DNA of 64,000 bases from Flaviaestuariibacter flavus (lineage in GTDB: Bacteria; Bacteroidota; Bacteroidia; Chitinophagales; Chitinophagaceae), in the NCBI RefSeq assembly GCF_004337505.1, contig NZ_SJZI01000042.1:719367-783366 (forward strand), read 5' to 3'. Positions 35,082-43,708 of the stretch are shown in pieces (position 1 is the first letter of the stretch; every line of letters begins with the position of its first letter). Position numbers and translations under genes: made by a program. The notes beneath the pieces are model-generated. The model was not told the origin of the DNA and ran no database searches. It saw only the letters and a list, made by a program, of their open reading frames with translations.

Positions 35082-36452
35082 ATGAACAACGAGCAACCAA
35101 TCATCGTGGGGCTGGACATCGGCACTACCAAGATCGCGGTCATTGCCGGACGTAAGAACGAGTTCGGCAAGCTGGAGATCCTGGGCTTTGGCCGCTCCAA
35201 CTCCAATGGTGTAAAGCACGGGCAGGTGCTGAACATCGACGAGACGATCAAGGCGATCCGCCAGGCACTCGAAAACTGTTACGCTTCCAACCCCAACCTG
35301 GAAGTGAATGAAGTTTACGTAGGCATTGCGGGTCACCACATCAAGAGCCTCCAGACGCGCGGCGACATCGTTCGGCACGACACCGACGATGAGATCTCGC
35401 AGAAGGAAATCGACCAGCTCATCTCGGACCAGTACAAAACCTATATCCCGGCCGGCGACCAGATCATCGACGTGATCCCGCAGGAGTTCACCGTGGATAA
35501 TTTCCAGAACATTCCCGACCCGATCGGCTACAGCGGGGTGAAAGTGGGCGCCAACTTCCACATCATCACCGGCGACAAGAATGCCATCCGCAACATCAAC
35601 CGCTCGGTGGAAAAGAGTGGTCTCATCACCAAGGACCTCGTGCTCCAGCCCCTCGCTTCTTCGGCCGCCGTTATGGCGCAGGAAGACATGGAGGCCGGCG
35701 TTGCGATCGTGGATATCGGCGGCGGTACCACCGACCTGGCCGTGTTCTACGAAGGCATCCTCAAGCACACCGCGGTGATCCCCTTCGCCGGTGAGAACAT
35801 CACCAACGACATCAAGACCGGTCTCGGCGTACTGAAGACGCAGGCCGAGCAGATGAAGGTGCAGTTTGGCTCGGCGCTCGCCAACGAGGCCAAGACGAAT
35901 GCCTATATCACGATCCCCGGCCTCCGCGGCATGCCGTCGAAAGAGATCTCGGTGAAGAACCTGGCCAATATCATCCAGGCCCGCATGAGCGAGATCCTCG
36001 ACTTCGTGACCTACCACCTGAAGCAGGTAGGACTGGACAACAAGACGCTCAACGGCGGTATCATCCTCACCGGTGGCGGCTCGCAGCTGAAGCACCTGAT
36101 CCAGCTGACGGAATATGTAACGGGCCTGAATGCACGCATCGGCCTGCCGACGGAGCACCTCTCTGCAGGACACATCGAGGAGCTGGCCAAGCCCACCTAC
36201 TCGACCTGCCTGGGACTCATCCTGAAAGGCTACGACGACTACGAGCACAACCGCAAGCAGTTTGAGCACAGCTACCGCCGCGTGGAAGTGCCGCAGAACC
36301 TGCGCCAGGAAGAAGAGCCCGTTGCCGTGAGCACCGAGGAAGAAGCGCCGCTTGCTTCGCCGGTACGCCGCCGCAACATGCCCAATTTCTGGGATAAGTT
36401 CCGCAACAGCCTGATCGACATCTTCAAGGAAGAGGAAGATCACCAGTTTTAA
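35082..36452 (+). CDS. ftsA: Actin-like division protein FtsA
   Basis: The 456-residue protein tethers FtsZ to the membrane. Actin-fold nucleotide motifs are VGLDIGTTKIAVIAG at the N-terminus, VDIGGGTTDLAVF in the middle and GIILTGGGSQLKHL. An SHS2 (1C) domain lies after residue ~85 (NEVYVGIAGHHIKS). The C-terminus NFWDKFRNSLIDIFKEEED is an amphipathic, basic-aromatic helix as required for membrane binding. I start at ATG 35082; upstream codons from 35043 are A-rich leader. Spacing to ftsQ is 99 bp. Confidence 0.96.
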   Translation: MNNEQPIIVGLDIGTTKIAVIAGRKNEFGKLEILGFGRSNSNGVKHGQVLNIDETIKAIRQALENCYASNPNLEVNEVYVGIAGHHIKSLQTRGDIVRHDTDDEISQKEIDQLISDQYKTYIPAGDQIIDVIPQEFTVDNFQNIPDPIGYSGVKVGANFHIITGDKNAIRNINRSVEKSGLITKDLVLQPLASSAAVMAQEDMEAGVAIVDIGGGTTDLAVFYEGILKHTAVIPFAGENITNDIKTGLGVLKTQAEQMKVQFGSALANEAKTNAYITIPGLRGMPSKEISVKNLANIIQARMSEILDFVTYHLKQVGLDNKTLNGGIILTGGGSQLKHLIQLTEYVTGLNARIGLPTEHLSAGHIEELAKPTYSTCLGLILKGYDDYEHNRKQFEHSYRRVEVPQNLRQEEEPVAVSTEEEAPLASPVRRRNMPNFWDKFRNSLIDIFKEEEDHQF

Positions 36453-36461
36453 TCCCGGCTT

Positions 36462-36525
36462 CGGCTTCGCTCAGCCTGACAATGCTGTCATCCTGAGCGG
36501 AGCGCAGCGGAGTCGAAGGATGACG
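36462..36525. repeat. GTCATCCTGAGCGGAGCG palindromic repeat between ftsA and ftsZ
   Basis: A full hairpin unit, GTCATCCTGAGCGGAGCG to GAAGGATGAC (36488-36525), preceded by a reversed partial unit (CTTCGCTCAGCCTGACA). This palindrome type is widespread in intergenic DNA of many bacteria. Confidence 0.75.
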
Positions 36526-36589
36526 CATCTCGTCTCTCGTCCACCATTAAATTCTCTACCCGCGCAAGCGGACTCAAAATATTCAAGCA

Positions 36590-38470
36590 ATGATCCACTT
36601 TGATCTGCCCAAGGAGAAATCCTCCATCATAAAAGTCATCGGCATCGGTGGCGGCGGCTCCAATGCCGTTAATCACATGTTCAGCCAGAACATCGAAGGT
36701 GTGAACTTCATCATCGCCAACACCGACGCGCAGTCCATCGCCACGAGCCCCGTGCCCAACAAGGTGCAGCTCGGGCCGCACCTGACGCAGGGCCTCGGCG
36801 CCGGCGCCAACCCCGAGATCGGCCGCCAGGCAACCGAGGAAAGCCTCGAAGAGCTCAAAGCCACTCTTGAAGTAAATACCAAGATGGCCTTCGTTACCGC
36901 CGGCATGGGCGGTGGCACCGGCACCGGTGGCGCACCCATCATCGCCAAGGTGTGCAAAGACCTCGGCATCCTCACCGTGGGCATCGTTACCACGCCCTTC
37001 GCCTACGAAGGCCGTAAGCGCCAGATCCAGGCCGAGGAGGGCATCAAGAACCTGAAAAACTACGTAGACACGCTGCTCGTTATTTCCAACGACAAGCTGC
37101 GTCACCAGTTTGGTAACCTCAAGATGCGCGAAGCCTTTGCAAAGGCCGACAACGTGCTGGCTACCGCTGCCAAGTGCATCACCGACGTGATCAACAGCAC
37201 CGGCCAGATCAACGTCGACTTTGCCGATGTGTGCACCGTGATGCGCAATGGCGGTGTGGCCATCCTGGGTAACGCTGCCTGCGACGGCGAAGGCCGCGCG
37301 CAGCGCGCCATCGAGGAAGCCCTCAACTCGCCGCTGCTCAACGACAACGATATCCGTGGCGCCAAGTGGATCCTCATCAACATCAACTCCTCGGAAGGTG
37401 AGCACGAGTTCACGATGGACGAAGTGGATATCATCCAGAACTACCTGCTGTCGCAGGCCGGCGAGCACACCGATGTGATCCTCGGTCTTGGTTACGACAA
37501 CACCCTCGGCGCCAAGCTGGGCATTACCCTCATTGCCACCGGCTTTGAGCACAAGGATCCCTTTACGGCACGTACGACGACGGCGCAGGCCACGCCTGTT
37601 GAAGCTCCGCGTGAAGAGAAAATCGTGATGACGCTCGGTGAGCAGCCTGCCGCGCCGAAGGCCGAAGCACCGGCGCCCGTAGTGGCCATGGATCCGCTCG
37701 CACCGCAGCTGGTGGATGAAAATTTTACACCGGAGCCGGCTGTGTTTGCGCAACCCGAGCTCGTGTTTTTTGAAGCCGACGTACCCGCGGTGGAAGACAC
37801 CGATGCGCCCCTCGTGCTGCAGCTGAAGCTGAAAGACGAGGAGGCGGAGCGTGAGCGCGAGCGCCTCGAGCTTGAAGCACAAAAAAAGCAGCTCGACGAC
37901 AAGTTTGAGCAGCTTCGCCAGAATATTATCGGCGCCGCGGGAAGCCAGCCCGCCGCCACAAACGGAATCCCGTCGTCTGCAGCGGCGGGAGGTTATCTGG
38001 CCAGACCGTCCAATATCTACGCAGAATCCAAGCCGGATGTTTCTACACCGACTTCTGCAGGAAAGCCCGTTCCGGGACCTGCTGCATCGAACGAAGAAGA
38101 GGAAACCTTCCAGATGCATTTGGTGATCCGTAACGATCAAAAAGCGGCGGATGAGGCCGTATCGCAACAAGCTCACATGCCAAACAAACCGGTAGATGAC
38201 CCTGCAGTGCAGGACGCGGCCGGCGAAGAAAAACGCAGGGCTGCCGAAAGGTTACAGAAATTACGTAATCTGTCTTTTAACCTGCATTCGGCGGATCCCA
38301 ACAACGAGTTTGAATCGGTACCGGCCTACATCCGACGCAATATGGAGCTCCAGAACAACCAGAGCACCGTGGAGAATTTCTACAGCAATTACACCGTGCA
38401 GCCCGATGGCAACAACGGCGCGCACATTTCAACGATCAATACCTTCTTGGACGGCAAAAAGCCGGACTAA
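36590..38470 (+). CDS. ftsZ: Tubulin-like division GTPase FtsZ, long C-terminus
   Basis: The 626-residue protein forms the Z ring. The GTPase part has IGIGGGGSNAVNHM, the tubulin signature G107-GGTGTGGAP116, and NTDAQSIATS. After about residue 330 comes a ~240-residue Ala/Pro/Glu-rich linker with a charged helical stretch (LKDEEAERERERLELEAQKK), much longer than in E. coli (383 residues total). The conserted peptide that binds FtsA is recognisable as VPAYIRRN (577-584) but is followed by ~40 further residues ending NTFLDGKKPD. Last gene of the cluster, followed by a strong terminator. Confidence 0.97.
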   Translation: MIHFDLPKEKSSIIKVIGIGGGGSNAVNHMFSQNIEGVNFIIANTDAQSIATSPVPNKVQLGPHLTQGLGAGANPEIGRQATEESLEELKATLEVNTKMAFVTAGMGGGTGTGGAPIIAKVCKDLGILTVGIVTTPFAYEGRKRQIQAEEGIKNLKNYVDTLLVISNDKLRHQFGNLKMREAFAKADNVLATAAKCITDVINSTGQINVDFADVCTVMRNGGVAILGNAACDGEGRAQRAIEEALNSPLLNDNDIRGAKWILININSSEGEHEFTMDEVDIIQNYLLSQAGEHTDVILGLGYDNTLGAKLGITLIATGFEHKDPFTARTTTAQATPVEAPREEKIVMTLGEQPAAPKAEAPAPVVAMDPLAPQLVDENFTPEPAVFAQPELVFFEADVPAVEDTDAPLVLQLKLKDEEAERERERLELEAQKKQLDDKFEQLRQNIIGAAGSQPAATNGIPSSAAAGGYLARPSNIYAESKPDVSTPTSAGKPVPGPAASNEEEETFQMHLVIRNDQKAADEAVSQQAHMPNKPVDDPAVQDAAGEEKRRAAERLQKLRNLSFNLHSADPNNEFESVPAYIRRNMELQNNQSTVENFYSNYTVQPDGNNGAHISTINTFLDGKKPD

Positions 38471-38547
38471 GCGACGTGCCCCGGCCTTGCCCGGCCGGGC
38501 CGCCGTTCGAAAACAAGCCACTGATTGGGCTCCTGTTTTTAGTTGTT

Positions 38548-38578
38548 AACCCCGCTGTTTCTGCAGCGGGGTTTTTTT
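38548..38578 (+). terminator. Terminator of the dcw cluster
   Basis: Stem AACCCCGCTG / CAGCGGGGTT with loop TTTCTG and a T7 tail, 78 bp after the ftsZ stop. Confidence 0.9.
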
Positions 38579-38618
38579 GTGCATCCGGCGCGGGAAGGAG
38601 CGCTCCGTTTTTATGTGC

Positions 38619-38626
38619 TAGTTTTG
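38619..38626 (+). promoter_or_regulatory. -7 promoter element of the DUF1684 gene
   Basis: TAGTTTTG is a perfect TAnnTTTG match, 18 bp before the ATG. No convincing TTG at the -33 position was found. Confidence 0.5.
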
Positions 38627-38644
38627 CCAGCCAATCTTATTACG

Positions 38645-39256
38645 ATGATGAAGTTCCTGTCGGGTACGCTGACGCTGCTCCTTTGCTTGTTTACGGCTAC
38701 CGCTTTCAGCCAGAAAGGCAACAGCGCCTATGTTCAGTCGATCAACGATTACGTGCGCAATTATATAACCACGCATGAAGTGGTGAAGGGCGCCGACCGG
38801 AAGCACCTGCACTTTTTCGCGCCCGACAGCGCCTACCGTGTAGTAGCCACTTTTGAGCCGATCGATGACAAGGCCGGCTTCAAAATGCCTACCTCGCAGC
38901 AAACCTTTCAGCCGTACTTCCGTTATGGAAAAATCCGTTTTACCATCAACGGGGTGCCCTGTGAGCTGACGGTATACCAGTCGAAGAGCCTGATGAAAAA
39001 TGAACAATACAAGAGTTACCTGTTCATTCCTTTTACAGATCGCACCACCGGCGACGAGACCTATGACGGAGGCCGCTACATCGATGTGTCGATCCCGGAT
39101 ATCACGAACAACCGCATCGAGATCGATTTCAACAAAGCCTACAACCCCTATTGCTGCTACAGCGAAGGCTACAGCTGCCCGATACCGCCCAAAGAGAATG
39201 CGCTGGCTGTTGCCATCAGGGCCGGGGAGATGAAATACACGAAACCCGTGCACTGA
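38645..39256 (+). CDS. Exported DUF1684 family protein
   Basis: The 203-residue protein has a signal peptide (MMKFLSGTLTLLLCLFTATAFSQ) and matches DUF1684: FFAPDSAYRVVATFEPI, a beta-rich middle with GKIRFTINGVPCELTVYQSK, then YLFIPFTDRTTGDETYDGGRYI, and the highly typical C-terminal FNKAYNPYCCYSEGYSCPIP with three cysteines. The family is widespread in Bacteroidota and Actinobacteria, extracytoplasmic, and of unknown function. I start at 38645 because it opens the signal peptide and sits behind a good -7 element. Not in an operon with ftsZ, since a terminator intervenes. Confidence 0.88.
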   Translation: MMKFLSGTLTLLLCLFTATAFSQKGNSAYVQSINDYVRNYITTHEVVKGADRKHLHFFAPDSAYRVVATFEPIDDKAGFKMPTSQQTFQPYFRYGKIRFTINGVPCELTVYQSKSLMKNEQYKSYLFIPFTDRTTGDETYDGGRYIDVSIPDITNNRIEIDFNKAYNPYCCYSEGYSCPIPPKENALAVAIRAGEMKYTKPVH

Positions 39257-39321
39257 GAAATGCTTCCGGCTTTTCACTTGCTGATCCGTTGCCTGGCAGC
39301 GGATTTTTTATGTGTACGCGC

Positions 39322-39329
39322 TAGTTTTG
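39322..39329 (+). promoter_or_regulatory. -7 element only 4 bp before a start codon
   Basis: TAGTTTTG matches TAnnTTTG perfectly. With the usual distance to the transcription start, the mRNA of the pentapeptide-repeat gene would begin at or next to its ATG (39334), giving a leaderless message. It shares the longer string GCTAGTTTTGCC with the promoter of the preceding gene. Confidence 0.5.
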
Positions 39330-39333
39330 CCGC

Positions 39334-39912
39334 ATGGGCAACAGCGGGTATATCGAAGACGAAATATATCGCCAGGTCGATTTTGCGGAGCGGGGATTCC
39401 GGAAGGCTACCTACGAGGGCTGCCGCTTCGAAGGCTGTAACCTCGAGCGCGCCGACCTTTCCGGCGCCCGTTTTTCCGACTGCGTGTTTGTGAATTGCAA
39501 TATCAGCAACGCTTCGCTGCGAAAGACCGCTTTCCAGGATGTGGAGTTCACGGGCTGTAAGCTGCTGGGGCTGCACTTCAATGAGTGCGAGGCAATGCTG
39601 TTCGAGGCCTCCTTCCGCGCGTGTGTGCTCGACTATTGCTTGTTCACCGGGATGCGCCTGAAAAAGCAGGCATTTTGGAATTGCAGCCTCCGCGAGGCTG
39701 ATCTCTCCCGTGCCGATCTTGCCGGCGCCCGCTTCGACGGGAGTGTGCTGAGCGGCACCCGCTTTGAAGGAGCCAACCTGGAAAAGGCCGACTTCCGCAG
39801 TGCCCTGGATTTCAGCATCGATCCGGCCAGCGTAAAGCTGAAGGGTGCGCTTTTTTCGCAGGCCGGCCTCGAAGGACTGCTGCGGCACCTCGGCATCCGG
39901 ATCGAAGCATAG
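39334..39912 (+). CDS. Pentapeptide repeat protein, McbG/Qnr-like size
   Basis: The 192-residue protein is built of A(D/N)LxX and FxxC-type five-residue repeats from about residue 14 to 165 (CRFEGCNLERADLSGARFSD, then LREADLSRADLAGARFDGS), which fold as a right-handed four-sided beta helix. The C-terminal FSIDPASVKLKGALF and GLEGLLRHLGIRIE resembles the ends of McbG and Qnr proteins, which mimic DNA and bind gyrase. Whether this one protects gyrase or affects quinolone response is not known. No signal peptide. The gene may be translated from a leaderless mRNA. Confidence 0.85.
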   Translation: MGNSGYIEDEIYRQVDFAERGFRKATYEGCRFEGCNLERADLSGARFSDCVFVNCNISNASLRKTAFQDVEFTGCKLLGLHFNECEAMLFEASFRACVLDYCLFTGMRLKKQAFWNCSLREADLSRADLAGARFDGSVLSGTRFEGANLEKADFRSALDFSIDPASVKLKGALFSQAGLEGLLRHLGIRIEA

Positions 39913-39982
39913 GCGACAAAAAATTTTTCTCCGTGTGCAACGGTCCGGGCTACGCGCTTGTCAGTAGCCCAAACCGAATACT

Positions 39983-40432
39983 ATGCGCCTTCTGAAAATC
40001 ACCGTTGCTTTCCTCATACTGGTGTTTTATTCCTGCTCAAAGAATCAACATGCCGGAAGTACCCTGGAAAAGACAGCCGCCTTGTCTGTGGACTTTGACA
40101 GCCTGTCGGTAAAAACCGTGCAGGAGCAGATCAAAGGACGCTGGCGGCTTCGCCGCATCACCGGTGGCTTTGGCGGTCCGCAGGTGACCCATCCTGTGAC
40201 GCACAATCCTTACATCATCCTTTCCGAAGATCACCTGGTCATGGGTAACGACTCGCTGGGCGTGTTTGTGGATGCGCCCATCACCTGGGCGCCCGCAACG
40301 CAATTCGGCAGTGGTTATGTGCTGAGTACCCCCAACGACGCAGTGCAGCTGGTGCCGTCGGGCATCCGCAACGATACGCTTTACCTGTTGCAATATGCGG
40401 CGGATGGGGTGACGTATCATTATACCCGGTGA
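39983..40432 (+). CDS. Small lipoprotein of unknown function
   Basis: The 149-residue protein starts with a lipoprotein signal (MRLLKITVAFLILVFYSC, Cys followed by SKNQ). The mature part is beta-rich (GRWRLRRITGGFGG, NPYIILSEDHLVMGNDSLGV, DTLYLLQYAADGVTYHY) and suggests a lipocalin-like or similar small barrel, as seen in many Bacteroidota lipoproteins beginning with a KGRW-type strand. I do not recognise a named family. It stands alone, followed by a repeat block with a terminator. Confidence 0.65.
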   Translation: MRLLKITVAFLILVFYSCSKNQHAGSTLEKTAALSVDFDSLSVKTVQEQIKGRWRLRRITGGFGGPQVTHPVTHNPYIILSEDHLVMGNDSLGVFVDAPITWAPATQFGSGYVLSTPNDAVQLVPSGIRNDTLYLLQYAADGVTYHYTR

Positions 40433-40440
40433 CCTCACCC

Positions 40441-40672
40441 CGGCCCAGACCTCACCCCCGGCCCCTCTCCCGGGGGTGAGGGGTGACTCTGTTGGACATT
40501 CATTACGGTTTGAACTCTTACTTTGTTTGAACATCAAAAAAAGAGCGGATGCTGAAGGCATCCGCTCTTTACTTTATTAGCATCAAACAAGAGACTGTTT
40601 GAAAACAATAGTAACTCTACCCGAGAGTCACCCCTCTCCGTCCCGGAGAGGGGGCGGGGGTGAGGTCTTGGA
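40441..40672. repeat. Composite intergenic repeat, copies B and C
   Basis: Copy B (40441-40570, minus orientation) repeats the order seen at 1-110: terminator stem, TTCAAACCGTAAT, AACAGAGTCACCCCTC, G/C palindrome. Copy C (40586-40672, plus orientation) is partial: GAGAGTCACCCCTCTCCG and GAGAGGGGGCGGGGGTGAGG. Together they form an inverted pair around the terminator at 40540-40570. Confidence 0.65.
40540..40570. terminator. Terminator inside the composite repeat
   Basis: A 13-bp perfect stem AAAGAGCGGATGC / GCATCCGCTCTTT with loop TGAAG and A/T-rich flanks, 108 bp after the lipoprotein gene. Confidence 0.8.
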
Positions 40673-40686
40673 GGTGTGCCGTGAGG

Positions 40687-41085
40687 TCAGCGCATATTCA
40701 TCAAATCAATCATCAGATTAAATGCGTCCATCGACGATGGGTTGTTGATCTTCAGCGGCTTCACGATATAGCCGGAAACACCCAGCTCGGAGGCGGCCAC
40801 GCGGTCTACCTTTTCGTCGGAGGTGGTGATGATAAAGCATTTCAGCCCTTTCCATTCGGGATGGCTGCGTACGGACTGCAGGAACTCGATGCCGTTCATC
40901 TTGGGCATGTTGATGTCAACCAGCGCCACGTCGGGCACGCTGCCCTCGAGCAACCGCAGGGCGTCTTCGCCGTTGCGGGCGTGTTCGAGGTGATACACGA
41001 TATTCATCTTGTCCAGCGTGCGCCGGATATCGATCACGTCGAGTTCGTCGTCTTCTACCAGCAGTATGTTAATTACTTTTTCCAT
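40687..41085 (-). CDS. Single-domain response regulator (Rcp1-like receiver)
   Basis: The 132-residue protein is a receiver without output domain. Phosphorylation residues are D12/D13 (acidic pocket, VEDDELD), D57 (ALVDINMPKMNG), T88 (FIITTS) and K109 (YIVKPLK). The VEDDELDVIDIRRTL start is typical of Rcp1-type receivers that partner phytochrome-like kinases. Its ATG overlaps the 3' end of the kinase gene by 17 bp, so the two are translationally coupled and almost certainly form one phosphorelay. The downstream target is unknown. Confidence 0.93.
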   Translation of the reverse strand: MEKVINILLVEDDELDVIDIRRTLDKMNIVYHLEHARNGEDALRLLEGSVPDVALVDINMPKMNGIEFLQSVRSHPEWKGLKCFIITTSDEKVDRVAASELGVSGYIVKPLKINNPSSMDAFNLMIDLMNMR

Positions 41086-42547
41086 GAGTTTTCTTTTTCC
41101 AGGTGAATGAGAATACGCTGCCCTGCCCGGTTTCGGAGTCGAGCCGGATCTGTTCGCCGCGTGCCTCCAGGATCTTTTTTACGATCGCGAGCCCCACTCC
41201 GGTGCTTTCAACGCCTTTGCGCTCGCCGAGTGTCTGGAAGATGCCGAAGACCTTACGGTGGTAGGCCGGCGCAATGCCGGGCCCGTTGTCCTGCACGAAG
41301 AATTCATAATGCTCCGCGTATTCGTTGTGGTATACCAGGATGCGCGGTTGGATTTTGTCGTTGTACTTGATGGCGTTGCCCACGAGGTTGGAGAACACCT
41401 GGAACAGGGGCAGGCGCTCCGTGTACAGCAGCGGCAGGGCCGGCGACAGCTCGACGTGCGCACCGCTTCTGAGGTCCTGGTTGCCGATGATCTCGTGCAG
41501 CAGCTCGCCCACGTGAACCGCTTCCGGGGCCTCTTCCTCGCGGCCCACGCGCGCATAGGAAAGTATGCCGCCAATGAGGCTCTCGCCGCGCTCCAGGCGC
41601 CCCTTGATCAGGTTGAGGTACTCTTTCACCTTGGGCGAAAGCTCCGACTCGTGGTCTTCCTCGATCCACGACACCACATTGCCGATGCCGCGGAGGGGCG
41701 ACTTGAGGTCGTGCGACACGATGTGTGCAAACTGGTCGAGCTCAGCGTTCTTGCGTTTGAGTTCCGAGATGTTGGTGTCGAGGGTGCGGGCCATGTGGTT
41801 GAGCGAAACCGCCAGGTGCCCGAGCTCGTCGCGGCCGGGCTCCACCTGGGCCTTGTAGTTGCCGGCGGCAATCGTGTCGGCCATCCGCACCATGCGTTGC
41901 AGGCGCGTGGCGATGATGCGGGTAACCGAGCCGGCGATCAGCAGCCCGATGACGATCGATACAAGCGTAAGTGTAAAAGAAAGGCGTCGTGTAGACGCGA
42001 TACTGGCCGCGAGTTGCAGCCGGCTTTCCTCGCGCCGCCGGTATTCGTTGTTGATAAAGTTTCGGATATCATCCTGCAGGTCTTCGGCAACGTTGCCTTT
42101 CACAACGGCGGGAAACTGGCTGCGGTACAGCACCAGCAGGGCTTTGTCGCCACCGGTGGCCGCATTCTGCCGCGCGGTGTGGAGGATGTTGCCGAACTCC
42201 GCGCTCCAGCGCCGGTTGAGTGCATCGATGCGGTTGAGCGCGGGAAGCTGTGTTTTGTCGGCGATGCTGGTCAGCTCGCGGATGATGGCATTGTTTTCCT
42301 GTGCGGTGGTGTCGAAGGTTTCAATGAAGCTGCGCTCCCCGGTTAGAAAGTAGGCGCGCATGCTGCTGATGATGTTGAGGATATTGCGCGAGAAGCGGTT
42401 GCTCTGCCGCACCATGGTCGTAGAGCGCTGGAAGAACTCCGTGTTCTCCTTCACCCGCTCCGTCTGCCGGTAGTTCATCCAGGTAGTGAGGGAAAACAGG
42501 AGCAATATGAACAGGAAGCCGAAAAATATCAGCTGGGCAATCTTCAT
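41069..42547 (-). CDS. CHASE3-HAMP sensor histidine kinase
   Basis: The 492-residue kinase has helix 1 (7-24), an extracytoplasmic CHASE3-type helical domain (about 25-185, with AYFLTGERSF), helix 2 (189-208), a HAMP linker (about 205-258), and a histidine-kinase core with H279 in SHDLKSPLRGI. The ATPase part shows NLVGNAIKYND, DNGPGIAPAYHRKVFGIFQTL and GVGLAIVKKI. The core resembles kinases of the phytochrome group, which matches the Rcp1-like receiver encoded by the overlapping downstream gene. The signal is unknown. Confidence 0.93.
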   Translation of the reverse strand: MKIAQLIFFGFLFILLLFSLTTWMNYRQTERVKENTEFFQRSTTMVRQSNRFSRNILNIISSMRAYFLTGERSFIETFDTTAQENNAIIRELTSIADKTQLPALNRIDALNRRWSAEFGNILHTARQNAATGGDKALLVLYRSQFPAVVKGNVAEDLQDDIRNFINNEYRRREESRLQLAASIASTRRLSFTLTLVSIVIGLLIAGSVTRIIATRLQRMVRMADTIAAGNYKAQVEPGRDELGHLAVSLNHMARTLDTNISELKRKNAELDQFAHIVSHDLKSPLRGIGNVVSWIEEDHESELSPKVKEYLNLIKGRLERGESLIGGILSYARVGREEEAPEAVHVGELLHEIIGNQDLRSGAHVELSPALPLLYTERLPLFQVFSNLVGNAIKYNDKIQPRILVYHNEYAEHYEFFVQDNGPGIAPAYHRKVFGIFQTLGERKGVESTGVGLAIVKKILEARGEQIRLDSETGQGSVFSFTWKKKTHGKSN

Positions 42548-42699
42548 GTAGTGGCGAAAAGGGTAGCTGCAAAGTTCCGCCGCATGGCCGCCGGCGGGGC
42601 GGATTGCCTGTTAGAATACGATTAAAAGGGGAAAGGCGGTACTGCTGCCCGCAGGCACGCTTCCGCCAACAATGCCCGACCTTTGTTGTTTAATAAGCT

Positions 42700-43629
42700 A
42701 TGGCAACGATCCTCATCACCGGTGGCACCGGCACCATCGGCAGCGCGCTTTCCCGGGCCCTCCTCGACGCGGGGCATTCCGTTATCGTGCTTACCCGTGG
42801 CGGCGGGGAGCGCTCCATTAACGCGCGGCTGCGCTTCGCCCAATGGGATGTGCTCAAAGGCAGCATCGACCGCGACGCGTTGGCCGAAGCCGATGCCGTG
42901 GTGCACCTGGCCGGCGCCAATGTGGCCGACGGCCGCTGGACCGAAAAGCGCAAGCAGGAGATCGTGCGCAGCCGCGTAGACAGCGGCAACCTGCTCGTGC
43001 AGGCCCTGCGCGATCTTCCCAACAAGGTACAAACAGTCATCAGCGCATCGGCCATCGGCTGGTATGGCCCCGACCCGCAGGTGCCCAACCCGCGGCCTTT
43101 CATGGAGACGGACGCTGCCGCCAGTGACACCTTCCTTGGCAGCACCTGCCAGCAGTGGGAGAGTGCCATCCGCCCCGTGGAGGGCCTCGGCAAGCGCCTC
43201 GTCATCGCCCGCATCGGCATCATGCTGTCGCGCGCCGGCGGCGCCTATGCCGAGTTCCGCAAGCCAATGCGCTTCGGCCTGGCGCCCGTCATGGGTAGCG
43301 GTAAGCAAGTGGTGAGCTGGATCCATATCGGCGACCTCGTCCGCTTTTTCATCAACGCTATCGAGGATACGCGCTTCTCGGGCGTATACAATGCGGTGGC
43401 ACCGGCACCAGTAACCAATGCCGCCCTGGTGAAAGCCATCGCTGCGGCCAAAGGCGGGCTCGCAGTGCCCCTGCCCGCGCCGGCTTTTGCGCTCAAGGCC
43501 GCCCTCGGCGAGATGAGCGTGGAAGTACTCAAAAGCGCTACGGTGAGCAGCCGGAAGCTGCAGGAAACGGGCTTTCATTTTCTTTACCCGGATATAGCTA
43601 GCGCGGCGAGGAACCTGGAGGGGCGGTAG
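42700..43629 (+). CDS. TIGR01777-type NAD(P)-dependent epimerase (YfcH-like)
   Basis: The 309-residue protein is an extended short-chain dehydrogenase. The N-terminal nucleotide-binding loop is ILITGGTGTIGSALSRALL; DAVVHLAGANVADGRWTEKR, RVDSGNLLVQAL, SASAIGWYG and GVYNAVAPAPVTNAAL are the marks of the YfcH/SDR39U1 family. The usual family ends with a domain like that of PALPAFALKAALGEMSVEVL, here PLPAPAFALKAALGEMSVEV. Substrate is not known for the family. Normal length; convergent with the M16 pair behind a bidirectional terminator. Confidence 0.92.
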   Translation: MATILITGGTGTIGSALSRALLDAGHSVIVLTRGGGERSINARLRFAQWDVLKGSIDRDALAEADAVVHLAGANVADGRWTEKRKQEIVRSRVDSGNLLVQALRDLPNKVQTVISASAIGWYGPDPQVPNPRPFMETDAAASDTFLGSTCQQWESAIRPVEGLGKRLVIARIGIMLSRAGGAYAEFRKPMRFGLAPVMGSGKQVVSWIHIGDLVRFFINAIEDTRFSGVYNAVAPAPVTNAALVKAIAAAKGGLAVPLPAPAFALKAALGEMSVEVLKSATVSSRKLQETGFHFLYPDIASAARNLEGR

Positions 43630-43655
43630 ACTCTCCGGCCGCCGCTTCGCCAATA

Positions 43656-43690
43656 AATACAAAAAGCCCGCAAAGCGGGCTTTTTGTATT
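43656..43690. terminator. Bidirectional terminator
   Basis: Perfect 16-bp stem AATACAAAAAGCCCGC with its complement, loop AAA, T-rich on both strands, between the convergent epimerase and M16 genes. Confidence 0.9.
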
Positions 43691-43708
43691 CTGACCTTTA
43701 CTGCGCTA

